Source: Photobacterium toruni (GTDB taxonomy: Bacteria; Pseudomonadota; Gammaproteobacteria; Enterobacterales; Vibrionaceae). From it: a stretch of 64,000 nt of DNA. Shown here in pieces: positions 41,101 through 51,934 of the stretch. Under the pieces are notes generated by a model. It did not search any database. It was not told where the DNA came from and saw only the letters and a program-made list of their open reading frames with translations. Position 1 is the stretch's first letter. Each line of letters starts with the position of its first letter. Location: contig NZ_AP024854.1 of NCBI RefSeq assembly GCF_024529955.1, positions 2,232,001 through 2,296,000 on the forward strand, written 5' to 3'. Position numbers and translations under genes: made by a program.

Positions 41101-42104
41101 AAGCCCACTAAACCCGCTTTAGGTTTACCACCAATACCGGTTGCGCCTTCATCACGAATCTCGCCACCAGAGCCTGTTGCTGCGCCTGGCCACGGTGAAA
41201 TAGCTGTTGGGTGGTTATGTGTTTCCACTTTCATCAAAATATGATTATCTTCTTGATGATAAGTGTATTGACGTGATTGTGGATCTGGGAAGAAACGACC
41301 CACATGAGAGCCTTCCATTACAGCAGCATTGTCTTTGTAAGCCGACAAAACATGCTCATGGTTATGCTCATAGGTATTTTTAATCATTTTAAATAATGAT
41401 TTTGGCTGATCGACACCATCGATAGTCCAATCAGCATTAAAAATCTTATGGCGACAATGTTCTGAGTTCGCTTGAGCAAACATCATTAATTCAATGTCAT
41501 TAGGATTACGCTCAAGCTTAGTAAAGTTTTCAACCAAGTAATCAATTTCATCTTCCGCTAAAGCAAGACCTAAACTGAGGTTAGCTTGCTCTAATGCTTG
41601 GCGTCCGCCCGTTAAAATATCAATACTTTTTACCGCAGCAGGTTGCGCTTGAATAAATAATGCTGCCGCAGCATCAACATTATCCAACACCACTTCCATC
41701 ATCCGATCATGAAGTAGGGTTTTTAACTCATGCAATTGTACTGCAGTGAGTGTCGATGAGGATTCAATATAATATGCCGTACCACGCTCAAGACGTTTGA
41801 TCGCGGTTAAACCACAATTACGAGCAATGTCGGTCGACTTTGAAGACCAAGGCGAAATAGTGCCCGGACGAGGAGTAACAAGTAGCAATAAACCATTAGG
41901 CTCGTGCTCTGCAATCGTTGGGCCGTATGTGAGTAGACTGGTAAGTTTAGCTTGTTCATCAGCAGTTAACGTTGTAGCCACATCAGCAAAATGGGCAAAC
42001 TCAGCATAGATATGAGTAATAGGTAGATCTAACTCATGACAACGCTTAAGTAACTTATTAACGCGAAACTCAGACAAAGCGGGTGAACCACGCAAAATTT
42101 CCAT
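38187..42104 (-). CDS. purL: Phosphoribosylformylglycinamidine synthase (large single-chain type)
   Basis: A 1305-residue enzyme of the type in proteobacteria where synthetase and glutaminase are fused. The synthetase part has [38 protein letters not shown] and VGKDSMSMK. The C-terminal class I glutamine amidotransferase (from about 1040) has [11 protein letters not shown] with the nucleophile Cys and HPERVFR with the catalytic His. It makes FGAM from FGAR in purine synthesis. I used the ATG at 42104. The 5' leader carries a hairpin with a T tract and, further up, a near-perfect PurR box. Confidence 0.98.
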   Translation of the reverse strand: MEILRGSPALSEFRVNKLLKRCHELDLPITHIYAEFAHFADVATTLTADEQAKLTSLLTYGPTIAEHEPNGLLLLVTPRPGTISPWSSKSTDIARNCGLTAIKRLERGTAYYIESSSTLTAVQLHELKTLLHDRMMEVVLDNVDAAAALFIQAQPAAVKSIDILTGGRQALEQANLSLGLALAEDEIDYLVENFTKLERNPNDIELMMFAQANSEHCRHKIFNADWTIDGVDQPKSLFKMIKNTYEHNHEHVLSAYKDNAAVMEGSHVGRFFPDPQSRQYTYHQEDNHILMKVETHNHPTAISPWPGAATGSGGEIRDEGATGIGGKPKAGLVGFTVSNLRVPGFEQPWETDFGKPDRIVTALDIMLDGPLGGAAFNNEFGRPNLLGYFRTYEEKVTSHAGEEIRGYHKPIMIAGGMGNIRADHVQKKEIPVGAKLIVLGGPAMNIGLGGGAASSMASGQSAEDLDFASVQRENPEMERRCQEVIDGCWQMGDDNPIAFIHDVGAGGISNALPELVNDGERGGKFQLRDVPNDEPGMSPLEIWCNESQERYVLAIAPENMATFDAICQRERAPYAVVGEATAERHLSLEDSHFDNTPIDMPMDILLGKAPKMHREAQTLTVVGQPLDRSEITIVEATERVLRLPAVAEKTFLITIGDRSVTGLVARDQMVGPWQVPVANCAVTAASYDSYHGEAMSMGERTPVALLNFGASARLAVGEAITNIAGTDIGDMKRINLSANWMSPAGHPGEDAGLYEAVKAIGEELCPALGLTIPVGKDSMSMKTKWQQNGEQKQVTSPLSLVITAFGRVEDVRKTVTPQLRTDKGASSLLLVDLGCGQNRLGATALAQVYKQLGDKAADVDSPELLKGFFSAMQTLVRDEKLLAYHDRGDGGLYVTLAEMAFAGHTGIEVDINTTATDACDDVLAALFTEELGAVIQVRTDDLDVVQSVLAANGLAACSHIIGTVIDEDTLRIWNGNDLVLQQNRTELRAIWAETTYQMQAMRDNPAGALQEFEAKKDTQDPGLHTKLTFDINDDVAAPFIAPAINFGAKPQMAILREQGVNSHVEMAAAFDRAGFEAKDVHMSDILSGKIQLDGFNGLVACGGFSYGDVLGAGEGWAKSVLFNNIARDQFAAFFTRPDTLALGVCNGCQMMSNLHELIPGADLWPRFVRNESERFEARFSLVEVQKSDSLFFNEMAGSRMPIAVSHGEGRVEVRNAEHLVAIEQSGTIALRYLDNYGNVTQNYPANPNGSPNGITGLTTQDGRVTIMMPHPERVFRTVANSWHPDDWSENSPWMRMFRNARVNLG

Positions 42105-42131
42105 GTGCAAAGGTCTCTCGATTAGCAGGTT

Positions 42132-42182
42132 AAAAAAAGTGATATTGAGGTAAATATCAAGTTCTAGAAACTTACCTCAATA
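42132..42182 (-). promoter_or_regulatory. Hairpin plus T tract in the purL leader, candidate attenuator
   Basis: TATTGAGGTAA (42143-42153) and TTACCTCAATA (42172-42182) form a perfect 11-base stem; inside it AAGTT/AACTT can add to the helix. On the minus strand, four bases after the stem there are seven T (42138-42132), and the purL ATG follows 27 bases later. That geometry fits an intrinsic terminator inside the leader. The four-base gap before the T tract weakens it. No competing anti-terminator or leader peptide was identified. Confidence 0.55.
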
Positions 42183-42274
42183 GCACTTAGTACAAGACTA
42201 TTTACTGCTTAACTACCGCAATGTTGTTTACGTGTGCCTAGTATAAGGGAATTTTTTTTGTGACGTAACACTTG

Positions 42275-42290
42275 ACGCAACCGTTTGCGT
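42275..42290 (-). promoter_or_regulatory. PurR box upstream of purL
   Basis: ACGCAACCGTTTGCGT is a near-perfect palindrome matching the PurR consensus. It lies between divergent purL and mltF, 170 bases upstream of the purL ATG. The remaining bases of this 387-base gap hold the purL leader hairpin and no gene. Confidence 0.8.
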
Positions 42291-42491
42291 ATTTTTTTTA
42301 CAATCTTAATCAAAATAATTAAAAAACACCTTAGCTCACTATTTTGGGGTTACTTTTTAACCATGAAATAGGTAAATATCATTTTATCTATTTGAATATC
42401 TAAATTATGGCTATTAACTGAACAGTTCAACTTTGCGCAATTAACAGGGTTTGATATAAAGAGCTTTAATTTTCAGATTAGGTCTGCTTAG

Positions 42492-43973
42492 TTGATAAAT
42501 ATTCAGTTGTTCACTCTACTACGTCGTTTTATATGTTTGCTAATACTTGCTATATTGACCAGCGGCTGTCAATGGCAAGATAGCAAACCCACCAGCCTTG
42601 AGAAAATTCGAGATAGTGGTGTATTACGAGTAGGAACACTCAATAATCAACTGTCTTATTATATTGGTGCCGAAGGCCCTACTGGTTTGGATTATGAACT
42701 AGCTCAAGCCTTTGCAAAAAAGCTTGGGGTTAAGCTTGAAATAACCTCCATGCTAACTTTATCTGAATTATTTCCAGCATTAGAACGTGGTAATATTGAT
42801 ATTATTGCAGCAGGACTTGCCGTGACCCCTGATCGTCTGCAAGACTTCTATCCAGCCCCTGCCTATTACTACGCTAGCCAAGTGCTTGTCTATAAAAAAG
42901 GTCAACGACGACCAAGAAACCTAACAGAATTAGCTAAACTAACTCAAAATAACAAACATCTAGCCATTGTAAAAGGATCTAACTATGAGCAAAAATTAAA
43001 GCTTATTAGTGACACCCATCCCGCATTACAATGGCAATCAATTCCAGAATTAGACGTAGATGATCTGTTAATCAAAGTTGCGACTGGCGAACTTGATTAT
43101 ACTATTGCTAACTCCATCAATGTTGCGCTATTGCAGCGTACTCACCCCGACATTGCTATTGCATTTGAACTGACGCAAGATGAGCCTATCAGTTGGTTTG
43201 TAAAACAAAGTAGTAACGATAGCTTATATGCATTATTGATTGAATTTTTTGGGGCCATGAAAAAAAATGGCACCATGACGTTACTTGAAGAAAAATATTT
43301 AGGCCATATTGATCAATTTGACTATGTTGATACCCGCGCTTTCTTACGAGCAGTCTCTAATACCTTGCCACAATGGAAAACATTATTTAAACAATATGCC
43401 AATGGTTTTGACTGGCGTTTATTAGCTGCATTGTCTTATCAAGAATCACACTGGGATCCACAAGCAATATCACCAACAGGGGTCCGTGGAATGATGATGC
43501 TAACATTACCAACCGCAGAGTCGGTAGGAGTGACTAACCGTTTAGATCCCGAACAAAGTATTCGTGGTGGCAGTGAATATTTACGAAAAATGATTGCTCG
43601 CGTACCAGATAGCATCGAAGAACACGAGAAAGTATGGTTTGCTCTTGCCTCTTATAATGTTGGTTTTGGTCATTTAATGGATGCACGTCGACTGACAAAA
43701 GCACAAGGAGGAAACCCTGATACTTGGGTTGATGTAAAACAACGCTTACCCCTATTAGGACAGCGGAAATATTATATTCAATCGCGCTATGGGTATGCTC
43801 GTGGTAATGAAGCGCTGAATTATGTTGAAGGTATTCGTCGTTATTATCAAAGCATTATTGGTTATGAGCGAGCCCATAATAGTCAATTTGAAAATGAACA
43901 TTTGAAAATTATTGATGGCTTACAAACAATAACAACGCCACAAGTGCCACCAACAACAATTGTCAGCCCTTAA
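42492..43973 (+). CDS. mltF: Membrane-bound lytic murein transglycosylase F
   Basis: A 493-residue lipoprotein: lipobox LTSGC with C26. Residues about 40-270 form a periplasmic solute-binding-like regulatory domain (VLRVGTLNNQLSYY). Residues about 300-460 are the lytic transglycosylase domain, with catalytic E318 in LAALSYQESHW and the following GVRGMMMLTLPTA. It cleaves peptidoglycan to anhydro-muropeptides at the outer membrane. There is no ATG before the lipobox; an in-frame stop precedes the TTG at 42492, so a TTG start is forced. Confidence 0.93.
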   Translation: MINIQLFTLLRRFICLLILAILTSGCQWQDSKPTSLEKIRDSGVLRVGTLNNQLSYYIGAEGPTGLDYELAQAFAKKLGVKLEITSMLTLSELFPALERGNIDIIAAGLAVTPDRLQDFYPAPAYYYASQVLVYKKGQRRPRNLTELAKLTQNNKHLAIVKGSNYEQKLKLISDTHPALQWQSIPELDVDDLLIKVATGELDYTIANSINVALLQRTHPDIAIAFELTQDEPISWFVKQSSNDSLYALLIEFFGAMKKNGTMTLLEEKYLGHIDQFDYVDTRAFLRAVSNTLPQWKTLFKQYANGFDWRLLAALSYQESHWDPQAISPTGVRGMMMLTLPTAESVGVTNRLDPEQSIRGGSEYLRKMIARVPDSIEEHEKVWFALASYNVGFGHLMDARRLTKAQGGNPDTWVDVKQRLPLLGQRKYYIQSRYGYARGNEALNYVEGIRRYYQSIIGYERAHNSQFENEHLKIIDGLQTITTPQVPPTTIVSP

Positions 43974-44125
43974 CTGATTAAAATAATAAATCATAACTAA
44001 TACCTGTAATTACAAAGCAATAACAGCATCGATTATTATGAGTTCGGAATAATCATCTAATTTTTAGCGTAATGGGCGTTTGATCAACGTTTGACGATTA
44101 AGCGATAAAGATTGCTACCCAAAAG

Positions 44126-44183
44126 TGCACCATTATGCATAATGCAATTAATCGCATTAAATAATGATATTGTTAATGGTGCA
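44126..44183. repeat. Ten-base inverted repeat with an inner palindrome
   Basis: TGCACCATTA (44126-44135) and TAATGGTGCA (44174-44183) are perfect inverted copies 38 bases apart. Inside the left arm lies the 14-base palindrome CATTATGCATAATG (44131-44144). It is in the 528-base gap between mltF and tadA. No T tract follows. Confidence 0.6.
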
Positions 44184-44223
44184 GCAAGGTTTATTCGCTG
44201 ACTGCAAGGTCTATTTACTGACT
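44184..44223 (+). repeat. 20-base imperfect tandem repeat
   Basis: GCAAGGTTTATTCGCTGACT (44184-44203) is followed directly by a second copy (44204-44223) with three differences. It ends 38 bases before the ATG of the small ORF at 44262. Confidence 0.75.
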
Positions 44224-44261
44224 ATTTGTGGCGCCATAATATCGACTCAATGGATGGACCC

Positions 44262-44426
44262 ATGAAATTAATTAAATTAAAATCAAGAACTCAACATATC
44301 GCTAAAAATATCACTTCCGCAGCAACACGCCGTAAACGTTTAAGCAGTAATATTCGAAAGAAAATTTTATGGCGTCAACGCACCTATATTCTAGCTGTAA
44401 CAACAGAACAGACTTGCATGCTGTAA
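44262..44426 (+). CDS. Possible small basic protein
   Basis: A 54-residue frame, MKLIKLKSRT..., with 14 Lys or Arg and one Glu, so strongly basic. I do not recognise it. It has no signal peptide; the charge would suit binding to nucleic acid or ribosomes, but that is a guess. The upstream sequence GGATGGACCC gives a weak ribosome binding site. Repeats precede it and a hairpin follows it, so this could be a real small gene or part of a non-coding RNA region. The frame also extends upstream to 44226. Confidence 0.35.
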   Translation: MKLIKLKSRTQHIAKNITSAATRRKRLSSNIRKKILWRQRTYILAVTTEQTCML

Positions 44427-44435
44427 TAGGTCTAC

Positions 44436-44478
44436 AAGCTCGGCATAATTTATATCATCATAAATAATCACCGAGCTT
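44436..44478. terminator. Hairpin between the small ORF and tadA
   Basis: AAGCTCGG (44436-44443) pairs with CCGAGCTT (44471-44478), and an inner stem ATTTAT/ATAAAT extends it. The T tract is poor on both strands (ATTCGATTT on plus), so it may be a weak terminator for convergent tadA and the small ORF. Confidence 0.5.
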
Positions 44479-44501
44479 ATTCGATTTAACTTAATTCTTA
44501 C

Positions 44502-45038
<537 letters not shown>

Positions 45039-45048
45039 TTATTGATAC

Positions 45049-45939
45049 TTACAATTCATAATGGCTAACATGCGGTAATTGCTCAGCAAGATAATCTACC
45101 AACATCCTTACTTTTGGTGATAAATGTCGATTATGGGGATAAAGCGCCCAAATACCTTCATCTGGCTCTTGATAATTAGTCAAAACTGGCACTATCGCCC
45201 CAGATTCTAAATCTTTATCTATGTAATAATCGGGTAATTGTGCCAAACCGATCCCCTTAATAACAGCATCACGTAAACCATAACCACTATTACAATTAAG
45301 GGTACCATTAACACGAATACTTTTTTCTTTACCAGATTCTTGAAAACGCCAATGATCATAATTACCAATCAAACAATTATGTTGACGTAATTCAGATAAC
45401 GAATGTGGAATACCAAATTTATGTAAATATTCAGGTGAAGCACAGACATACATAGTACGGCTAGTTAATCGTTTCGCCATCATTGATGAACTGGTTAAGC
45501 GCCCTAACCGAATAGCAAGATCAAAACTACCTTCCACCAAATCAACCTGACGGTTAGTCATATCAATCGTTACTTCGACTTCTGGATATTGCAACATAAA
45601 GTCATTAACTAACGGCATGATATATTTTTCACCGTACGTCACAGGTGCCGTTAATTTAATTAGCCCTTGTGGTGTACCGCGTAAATTACTGATCGCCCGC
45701 TCAGCATCTTCAAGGCCATCTAGCACCTGACGACAATGCTGATAATAAACATTACCCTCTTCCGTTAATGAAACCTTACGTGTTGTACGGTAGAATAATT
45801 TAGTATTTAGTCTATTCTCCAACGCACTTACCTGTCGACTCACTTGCGCTGTCGAAATACCGAGCCGTTTAGATGCAGCTGTAAAACTTTCAGTTTCAGC
45901 TACAGCGACAAACTCTGTTACCCCTTCCCATAGAAACAT
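45049..45939 (-). CDS. LysR-family transcriptional regulator
   Basis: A 296-residue LysR protein. The N-terminal winged helix (FVAVAETESFTAASKRLGISTAQVSRQVSALE) and the type 2 periplasmic-binding-like effector domain (from about 90) are complete. It is divergent from frmA across 226 bases, the usual arrangement of a LysR regulator and its target. Formaldehyde or S-hydroxymethylglutathione would be a natural signal, but the effector is unknown. The gap holds several short inverted repeats. Confidence 0.93.
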   Translation of the reverse strand: MFLWEGVTEFVAVAETESFTAASKRLGISTAQVSRQVSALENRLNTKLFYRTTRKVSLTEEGNVYYQHCRQVLDGLEDAERAISNLRGTPQGLIKLTAPVTYGEKYIMPLVNDFMLQYPEVEVTIDMTNRQVDLVEGSFDLAIRLGRLTSSSMMAKRLTSRTMYVCASPEYLHKFGIPHSLSELRQHNCLIGNYDHWRFQESGKEKSIRVNGTLNCNSGYGLRDAVIKGIGLAQLPDYYIDKDLESGAIVPVLTNYQEPDEGIWALYPHNRHLSPKVRMLVDYLAEQLPHVSHYEL

Positions 45940-46007
45940 ATTAAATACCTATTAATAACGTGATCGAACGCTTAAATGACAATTATACCGCTGATTATTA
46001 CACATAT

Positions 46008-46029
46008 GTAAAAGTAATTTACACTTTTA
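46008..46029. promoter_or_regulatory. Candidate LysR operator between the regulator and frmA
   Basis: GTAAA-N5-TTTAC (46008-46022) fits the T-N11-A dyad of LysR sites. TAAAAG (46009-46014) and CTTTTA (46024-46029) form another, overlapping inverted pair. It lies in the middle of the divergent promoter region. Confidence 0.45.
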
Positions 46030-46087
46030 GGTAATTATCATTATTCGAGAAACAAATACAATAGCAACCATCGAAACGGGGCAATAA

Positions 46088-47296
<1,209 letters not shown>

Positions 47297-47339
47297 GTTT
47301 TTTATACCTTAACTTTACTTAAAATGACGTTATAAAAAA

Positions 47340-47369
47340 TGCGCAGAGCACCTACACTCTGCGCAGCTT
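47340..47369 (+). terminator. Hairpin between frmA and frmB
   Basis: TGCGCAGAG (47340-47348) pairs perfectly with CTCTGCGCA (47357-47365) and is followed by GCTTT. It is 43 bases after the frmA stop. The short T tract suggests partial termination, lowering frmB relative to frmA, or simply protection of the frmA mRNA end. Confidence 0.6.
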
Positions 47370-47388
47370 TAACAAGAGTTCAAATCCA

Positions 47389-48237
47389 ATGCCTTTAGAA
47401 AATATTAGCTGTAATAAAAGTGCTGGCGGCTGGCATAAGCAATATACTCACCGCTCAGAAGTCCTTAATTGCGATATGCGTTTTGCTATTTACTTGCCAC
47501 CACAATGTGCTGCAGGACAAAAAGTACCCGTTATTTACTGGTTATCAGGACTAACATGTACTGATGAAAACTTTATGCAAAAAGCAGGTGCACAACGCAT
47601 GGCTGCCGAGTTAGGGGTGGCTATTGTTGCTCCAGATACAAGTCCTCGTGGCGAAGGCGTTGCCGACGATCCACAAGGTGCTTATGACTTTGGTCTAGGT
47701 GCTGGTTTCTATGTTAATGCAACAGAAGCACCGTGGAACCGTCACTACCAAATGTATGATTACATCGTCAATGAGCTTCCTACTCTTATTGAAAAACAAT
47801 TTCCTGTGACAGAGCAACGTGCGATCAGTGGCCACTCAATGGGTGGACATGGCGCTCTCATGATCGCCTTGCGTAATCCTGATCGTTACAGCTCTGCATC
47901 AGCATTTAGCCCAATTGCTAATCCAATTAATAGTGCTTGGGGTCAAAAGGCGCTAACGGGTTACTTAGGTAATGACACTAAGAATTGGAAACAATACGAT
48001 TCAAGTGAGTTAATGCGTATCGCTGACGCTAAAGTACCAATGCTTGTTGATCAAGGTACGCACGATAACTTCTACAACGATGGTCAGCTTCGTACTGAAA
48101 CCCTTGTTGCAGCAGCGGAAGCAAATAGCTACCCACTCGAAGTGCGCATGCAAGATGGCTATGATCACAGCTACTACTTTATGGCTTCATTTATTGATGA
48201 TCATCTTCGTTTCCACGTTGAAAATTTCAATAAATAA
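47389..48237 (+). CDS. frmB: S-formylglutathione hydrolase
   Basis: A 282-residue esterase-D-type alpha/beta hydrolase. The nucleophile is S150 in GHSMGGHGA; WLSGLTCTDENF forms the oxyanion region, and LVDQGTHDNF and DGYDHSYYF carry the catalytic Asp and His. It releases formate and glutathione, the step after FrmA. The two genes form the glutathione-dependent formaldehyde pathway. Confidence 0.97.
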   Translation: MPLENISCNKSAGGWHKQYTHRSEVLNCDMRFAIYLPPQCAAGQKVPVIYWLSGLTCTDENFMQKAGAQRMAAELGVAIVAPDTSPRGEGVADDPQGAYDFGLGAGFYVNATEAPWNRHYQMYDYIVNELPTLIEKQFPVTEQRAISGHSMGGHGALMIALRNPDRYSSASAFSPIANPINSAWGQKALTGYLGNDTKNWKQYDSSELMRIADAKVPMLVDQGTHDNFYNDGQLRTETLVAAAEANSYPLEVRMQDGYDHSYYFMASFIDDHLRFHVENFNK

Positions 48238-48285
48238 CCATTAGTTTTTATTAAACTCCTCTTTGCAGACAGGGATTAATAAAAT

Positions 48286-48324
48286 AAAAAAAGCCTCGAC
48301 CAGTCTACCTGTTCGAGGCTTTTA
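48286..48324. terminator. Bidirectional terminator between frmB and abgT
   Basis: AAAGCCTCGA pairs with TCGAGGCTTT, with further pairs inside; A and T tracts lie on the outer sides. The two genes converge here. Confidence 0.88.
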
Positions 48325-48345
48325 TTCATTATTAAAATCTATTTA

Positions 48346-49908
48346 TTACATGCTGTAAGTGTAAGGTGCTTGAACACCTAGAGGAATACCTAGAGCCCAA
48401 TAAATAAGTAGGAATACCGTCCAACCAATTAACATCGCAATTGAATATGGCATCATCATTGAAGCTAGCGTACCAATACCTGAACTCTTCACGTAACGTT
48501 GCATGTAAACAACCACTAATGGGAAGAACACCATCATTGGCGAAATAATGTTAGATACAGAGTCACCAACACGGTAAGCCGCTTGAGTTAATTCAGGAGA
48601 AATACCCACAGCCATCAGCATTGGTACCATGATAGGACCAATCAATGCCCATTTAGCAGACGCTGAGCCGACTAATAAGTTAACGCTTGCAGTAAGTAAA
48701 ATCATACCAACAATCGTTACTTGGCCTGGTAAATTCATTTGTTGCAATAACTGTGCACCAGAAAGTGCCAGTAGTGTACCTAAGTTTGACTGAGTAAATG
48801 CAACCAAGAACTGAGCAATAAAGAACACCATTACCATAAAGCCAGCCATACCTGCCATGGTGGTCGACATTGCTTTAATAATATCAGCGCTTTGCTTAAA
48901 CGTACCCGCCACTTTACCGTAAATAATACCTGGAATAACAAACAGGATGAAAATTAACGGCACAATAGATTGCATTACTGGCGCATTAAAGGCTGCCACT
49001 TCACCTGTTGGTGAACGTAGTGGCGATGTTTCAGGCCATACTGCAGCAACAAGCAATGCAATACCAGCTAGCATTGTCCAGCCAGCGTATGAGAACGCTT
49101 TACTTTCTAGTGGTGTAAAAGAACCCATATCAGGCGCTTCTTCAGCATCAGCATCAATTGCAGTTTTTTGTAAACGAGGCTCTATCACTTTATCAGTGAT
49201 GTACCAGCCAATACCGACAATAACAAACGATGATAAACCAGTGAACATTAGGTTTGCTAATGGGTTAACAATGTAACTTGGATCCATAATGCGCGCAGCT
49301 TCTTGGGTGAAGCCCGCCAATAATGGGTCAATACCTGAAGGAATAAAGTTCGCTGAGAAACCACCTGAAACACCTGCAAACGCCGCTGCAATACCCGCAA
49401 GAGGGTGACGACCTGCCGCATGGAAGATGATACCACCTAGTGGAATAACCAATACATAACCTGCATCCGCTGCTGTGTGTGAAACAATCGCCACTAAAAT
49501 TAGCATCGGTGTCAGCAGTTTAGCTGGTGTAACATTAAGCATTTTCTTAAGACCAGTATTGATAAAGCCTGACGCTTCAGCAACACCAACACCTAACATT
49601 GCAACTAATACAATACCTAATGGCGCAAAACCGGTGAAGTTTTTCACCATGTTAGCTAAAAAGCTTGCCATTGCATCACCAGTTAGCAAGTTGTTCACTT
49701 GCACAACATCTTTAGTAACTGGGTGCACAAGGCCAAAATCAAACTGTGATAGCACCGCAGACAAAACCCAAACGGTTACTAAACCCCAAAAGAACAGTAA
49801 AGCAGGATCAGGAATTTTATTACCTGCACGCTCAATACCATTTAAAAACTTGTCCATCGCACTCGTCGATGCTGGAGGTGGTGCTTGCTTAAGTGTTTTT
49901 TCGTTCAT
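48346..49908 (-). CDS. AbgT-family transporter
   Basis: A 520-residue membrane protein of the AbgT family with 9-11 helices, including the family segments SHTAADAGYVLVIPLGG and SGGFSANFIPSGIDPLLAG and the C-terminal AKWALIGPIMVPML. Members import p-aminobenzoyl-glutamate or export sulfonamides; which applies here cannot be told. No abgAB hydrolase genes are adjacent. A large nested dyad lies 100-190 bases upstream of the start. Confidence 0.92.
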   Translation of the reverse strand: MNEKTLKQAPPPASTSAMDKFLNGIERAGNKIPDPALLFFWGLVTVWVLSAVLSQFDFGLVHPVTKDVVQVNNLLTGDAMASFLANMVKNFTGFAPLGIVLVAMLGVGVAEASGFINTGLKKMLNVTPAKLLTPMLILVAIVSHTAADAGYVLVIPLGGIIFHAAGRHPLAGIAAAFAGVSGGFSANFIPSGIDPLLAGFTQEAARIMDPSYIVNPLANLMFTGLSSFVIVGIGWYITDKVIEPRLQKTAIDADAEEAPDMGSFTPLESKAFSYAGWTMLAGIALLVAAVWPETSPLRSPTGEVAAFNAPVMQSIVPLIFILFVIPGIIYGKVAGTFKQSADIIKAMSTTMAGMAGFMVMVFFIAQFLVAFTQSNLGTLLALSGAQLLQQMNLPGQVTIVGMILLTASVNLLVGSASAKWALIGPIMVPMLMAVGISPELTQAAYRVGDSVSNIISPMMVFFPLVVVYMQRYVKSSGIGTLASMMMPYSIAMLIGWTVFLLIYWALGIPLGVQAPYTYSM

Positions 49909-50009
49909 GGTAATTCCATGTCCTTATGTGGTTATGTTTGCAGTGCGGATCTACTTACATGTAGTCGATCTCATTTTTTTTCGCTCAAATTAAGTCTGAA
50001 TACTCACTG

Positions 50010-50096
50010 AACGATTGTAATGAAATTACCACAACAAACAGTGTTATAGACCTAGTTATAACACTTAACTACCACAACATATTGTAACCAATCGTT
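50010..50096 (-). promoter_or_regulatory. Nested concentric inverted repeats upstream of abgT
   Basis: The inner dyad AGTGTTATA (50040-50048) and TATAACACT (50057-50065) is perfect. The outer dyad AACGATTG (50010-50017) and CAATCGTT (50089-50096) is also perfect and shares the same centre within one base. In the 329-base gap between guaA and abgT, this is the only feature besides the guaA terminator. It may be an operator for a dimeric regulator with two pairs of half-sites. Confidence 0.5.
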
Positions 50097-50180
50097 AATG
50101 TGAAACTTACAGCACACACAAAAAAAACAACTTATTAACAATAGCGGTAATCAAACTAAATTAACGCCAAATTGCAGCCA

Positions 50181-50209
50181 TAAAAAAAGCACCCTCAGGT
50201 GCTTTTTAT
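50181..50209 (-). terminator. Terminator after guaA
   Basis: On the minus strand AAAAAGCACC-TGAG-GGTGCTTTTTTT, a perfect stem with a long T tract, lies about 30 bases after the guaA stop. Confidence 0.9.
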
Positions 50210-50237
50210 TATTCAATTATTACGAGCAAAGCGGTAA

Positions 50238-51821
50238 TTATTCCCACTCAATCGTTGCTGGCGGTTTGCCTGAAATATCGTAAACAACCCGTGAAATACC
50301 GTTCACTTCATTGATAATACGATTAGATACTTTACCTAAGAAATCGTACGGCAAGTGTGCCCAATGCGCAGTCATAAAGTCGATAGTTTCTACCGCACGT
50401 AGCGATACAACCCAATCATATTTACGACCATCGCCCATCACACCGACAGAGCGTACAGGTAAGAACACAGTAAATGCTTGTGATACTTTATTGTAAAGAT
50501 CTGCGTTATGTAGCTCTTCAATAAAGATTGCATCAGCACGACGTAGTAAATCACAGTATTCTTTCTTCACTTCACCTAATACACGTACACCTAAACCCGG
50601 TCCTGGGAATGGGTGGCGGTATAGCATGTTATAAGGCAAGCCAAGCTCTAAACCGATTTTACGTACTTCATCTTTAAATAATTCACGTAATGGTTCAACC
50701 AAGCCCATTTCCATATCATCTGGCAAGCCGCCAACGTTATGGTGTGATTTAATCACATGTGCTTTACCCGTCTTAGATGCCGCAGATTCGATAACATCAG
50801 GGTAGATTGTACCTTGTGCTAACCACTTAGCATTTTTCAGTTTCTTTGATTCTTCATCAAAGATATCAACAAATACGTGACCAATGATCTTACGTTTTGC
50901 TTCTGGTTCATCAACGCCAGCCAATGCAGTTAAGAAACGATCTTCTGCTTTAACGTGAATAATGTTTAGGCCAAATTTATCACCAAACATGTCCATCACT
51001 TGTTGACCTTCGTTAAGACGAAGTAACCCATTATCAACAAATACGCATGTTAGCTTATCGCCAATTGCACGATGAATAAGCATCGCAACTACAGATGAAT
51101 CAACACCACCAGAAAGACCAAGGATAACTTCATCGTCACCTACTTGCTCTTTGATACGTTCAATCGCATCTTCAATAATATTGGCTGATGTCCATAGTTT
51201 TTCACAGCCACACACGTTCATTACAAAGTTTTCAATTAACTTCATGCCTTGACGAGTATGGGTTACTTCAGGGTGGAATTGCACCCCATAGAAGCGCTTG
51301 TCTTCATTTGCCATCGCAGCAAATGGACAGGTATCTGTTTCAGCAATCTTGACAAAATCTGCTGGAATTTCGACAACTTTGTCACCGTGGCTCATCCACA
51401 CATCAAGCAGTGGTGTGCCATCAGCTGCAACAGCGTCTTGAATATCTTTTAAGAAAGCAGTCTGCTCAACAATTTTAACTTGCGCATAACCAAACTCACG
51501 CTCATCAGAACCTGCAACTTTACCACCCAGTTGTTCTGCCATGGTCTGCATGCCGTAACAGACACCAAACACAGGAACACCCGCATCAAAAACATACTGT
51601 GGTGCGCGAGGAGAACCCGCTTCAGTAACACTTTCAGGACCACCAGAAAGAATAATACCGTTTGGATTGAAATCACGGATATCAGCTTCATCAACATCCC
51701 AGCTCCAAAGCTCACAGTAAACGCCAATTTCACGGATACGACGGGCAATTAACTGAGTGTATTGCGAACCAAAATCCAAAATAAGAATACGTTGGTCATG
51801 AATATTTGTGGTAGTGGTCAT
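50238..51821 (-). CDS. guaA: GMP synthase (glutamine-hydrolysing)
   Basis: A 527-residue enzyme. The class I glutaminase has C88 (GVCYGMQ) and the His of FHPEVTHT. The ATP pyrophosphatase has the P-loop [10 protein letters not shown], and the C-terminal dimerisation domain ends in IEWE. It aminates XMP to GMP. It follows guaB by 113 bases, which hold a second PurR-like box and a small hairpin, so guaA may also have its own promoter. Confidence 0.98.
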   Translation of the reverse strand: MTTTTNIHDQRILILDFGSQYTQLIARRIREIGVYCELWSWDVDEADIRDFNPNGIILSGGPESVTEAGSPRAPQYVFDAGVPVFGVCYGMQTMAEQLGGKVAGSDEREFGYAQVKIVEQTAFLKDIQDAVAADGTPLLDVWMSHGDKVVEIPADFVKIAETDTCPFAAMANEDKRFYGVQFHPEVTHTRQGMKLIENFVMNVCGCEKLWTSANIIEDAIERIKEQVGDDEVILGLSGGVDSSVVAMLIHRAIGDKLTCVFVDNGLLRLNEGQQVMDMFGDKFGLNIIHVKAEDRFLTALAGVDEPEAKRKIIGHVFVDIFDEESKKLKNAKWLAQGTIYPDVIESAASKTGKAHVIKSHHNVGGLPDDMEMGLVEPLRELFKDEVRKIGLELGLPYNMLYRHPFPGPGLGVRVLGEVKKEYCDLLRRADAIFIEELHNADLYNKVSQAFTVFLPVRSVGVMGDGRKYDWVVSLRAVETIDFMTAHWAHLPYDFLGKVSNRIINEVNGISRVVYDISGKPPATIEWE

Positions 51822-51893
51822 TATAGAGCTATCTCAAAAATTGAATGTATTGGGGGCTATATCTAGCCCCGATTTTATCTAACTTATTCACTT

Positions 51894-51909
51894 AGGCAAT
51901 CGTTTTCGT
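51894..51909 (-). promoter_or_regulatory. PurR-like box between guaB and guaA
   Basis: AGGCAATCGTTTTCGT matches the PurR consensus at 14 of 16 positions. It lies 72 bases upstream of the guaA start. A hairpin GGGGCTA-N4-TAGCCCC (about 51853-51870) lies between it and guaA. An internal site would let guaA be regulated apart from guaB. Confidence 0.5.
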
Positions 51910-51934
51910 CAAAAGACTACTGACTGCCTAACAA

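Noticed and set aside
44126-44183. NtrC binding site (TGCACC and GGTGCA half-sites)
   Set aside because: The half-sites are 46 bases apart, far from NtrC spacing, and no sigma-54 promoter or nitrogen gene lies next to them. Kept only as an inverted repeat.
49475-49993. Plus-strand frame of 172 codons opposite abgT
   Set aside because: It lies opposite conserved transporter sequence and shows the composition of an antisense frame.
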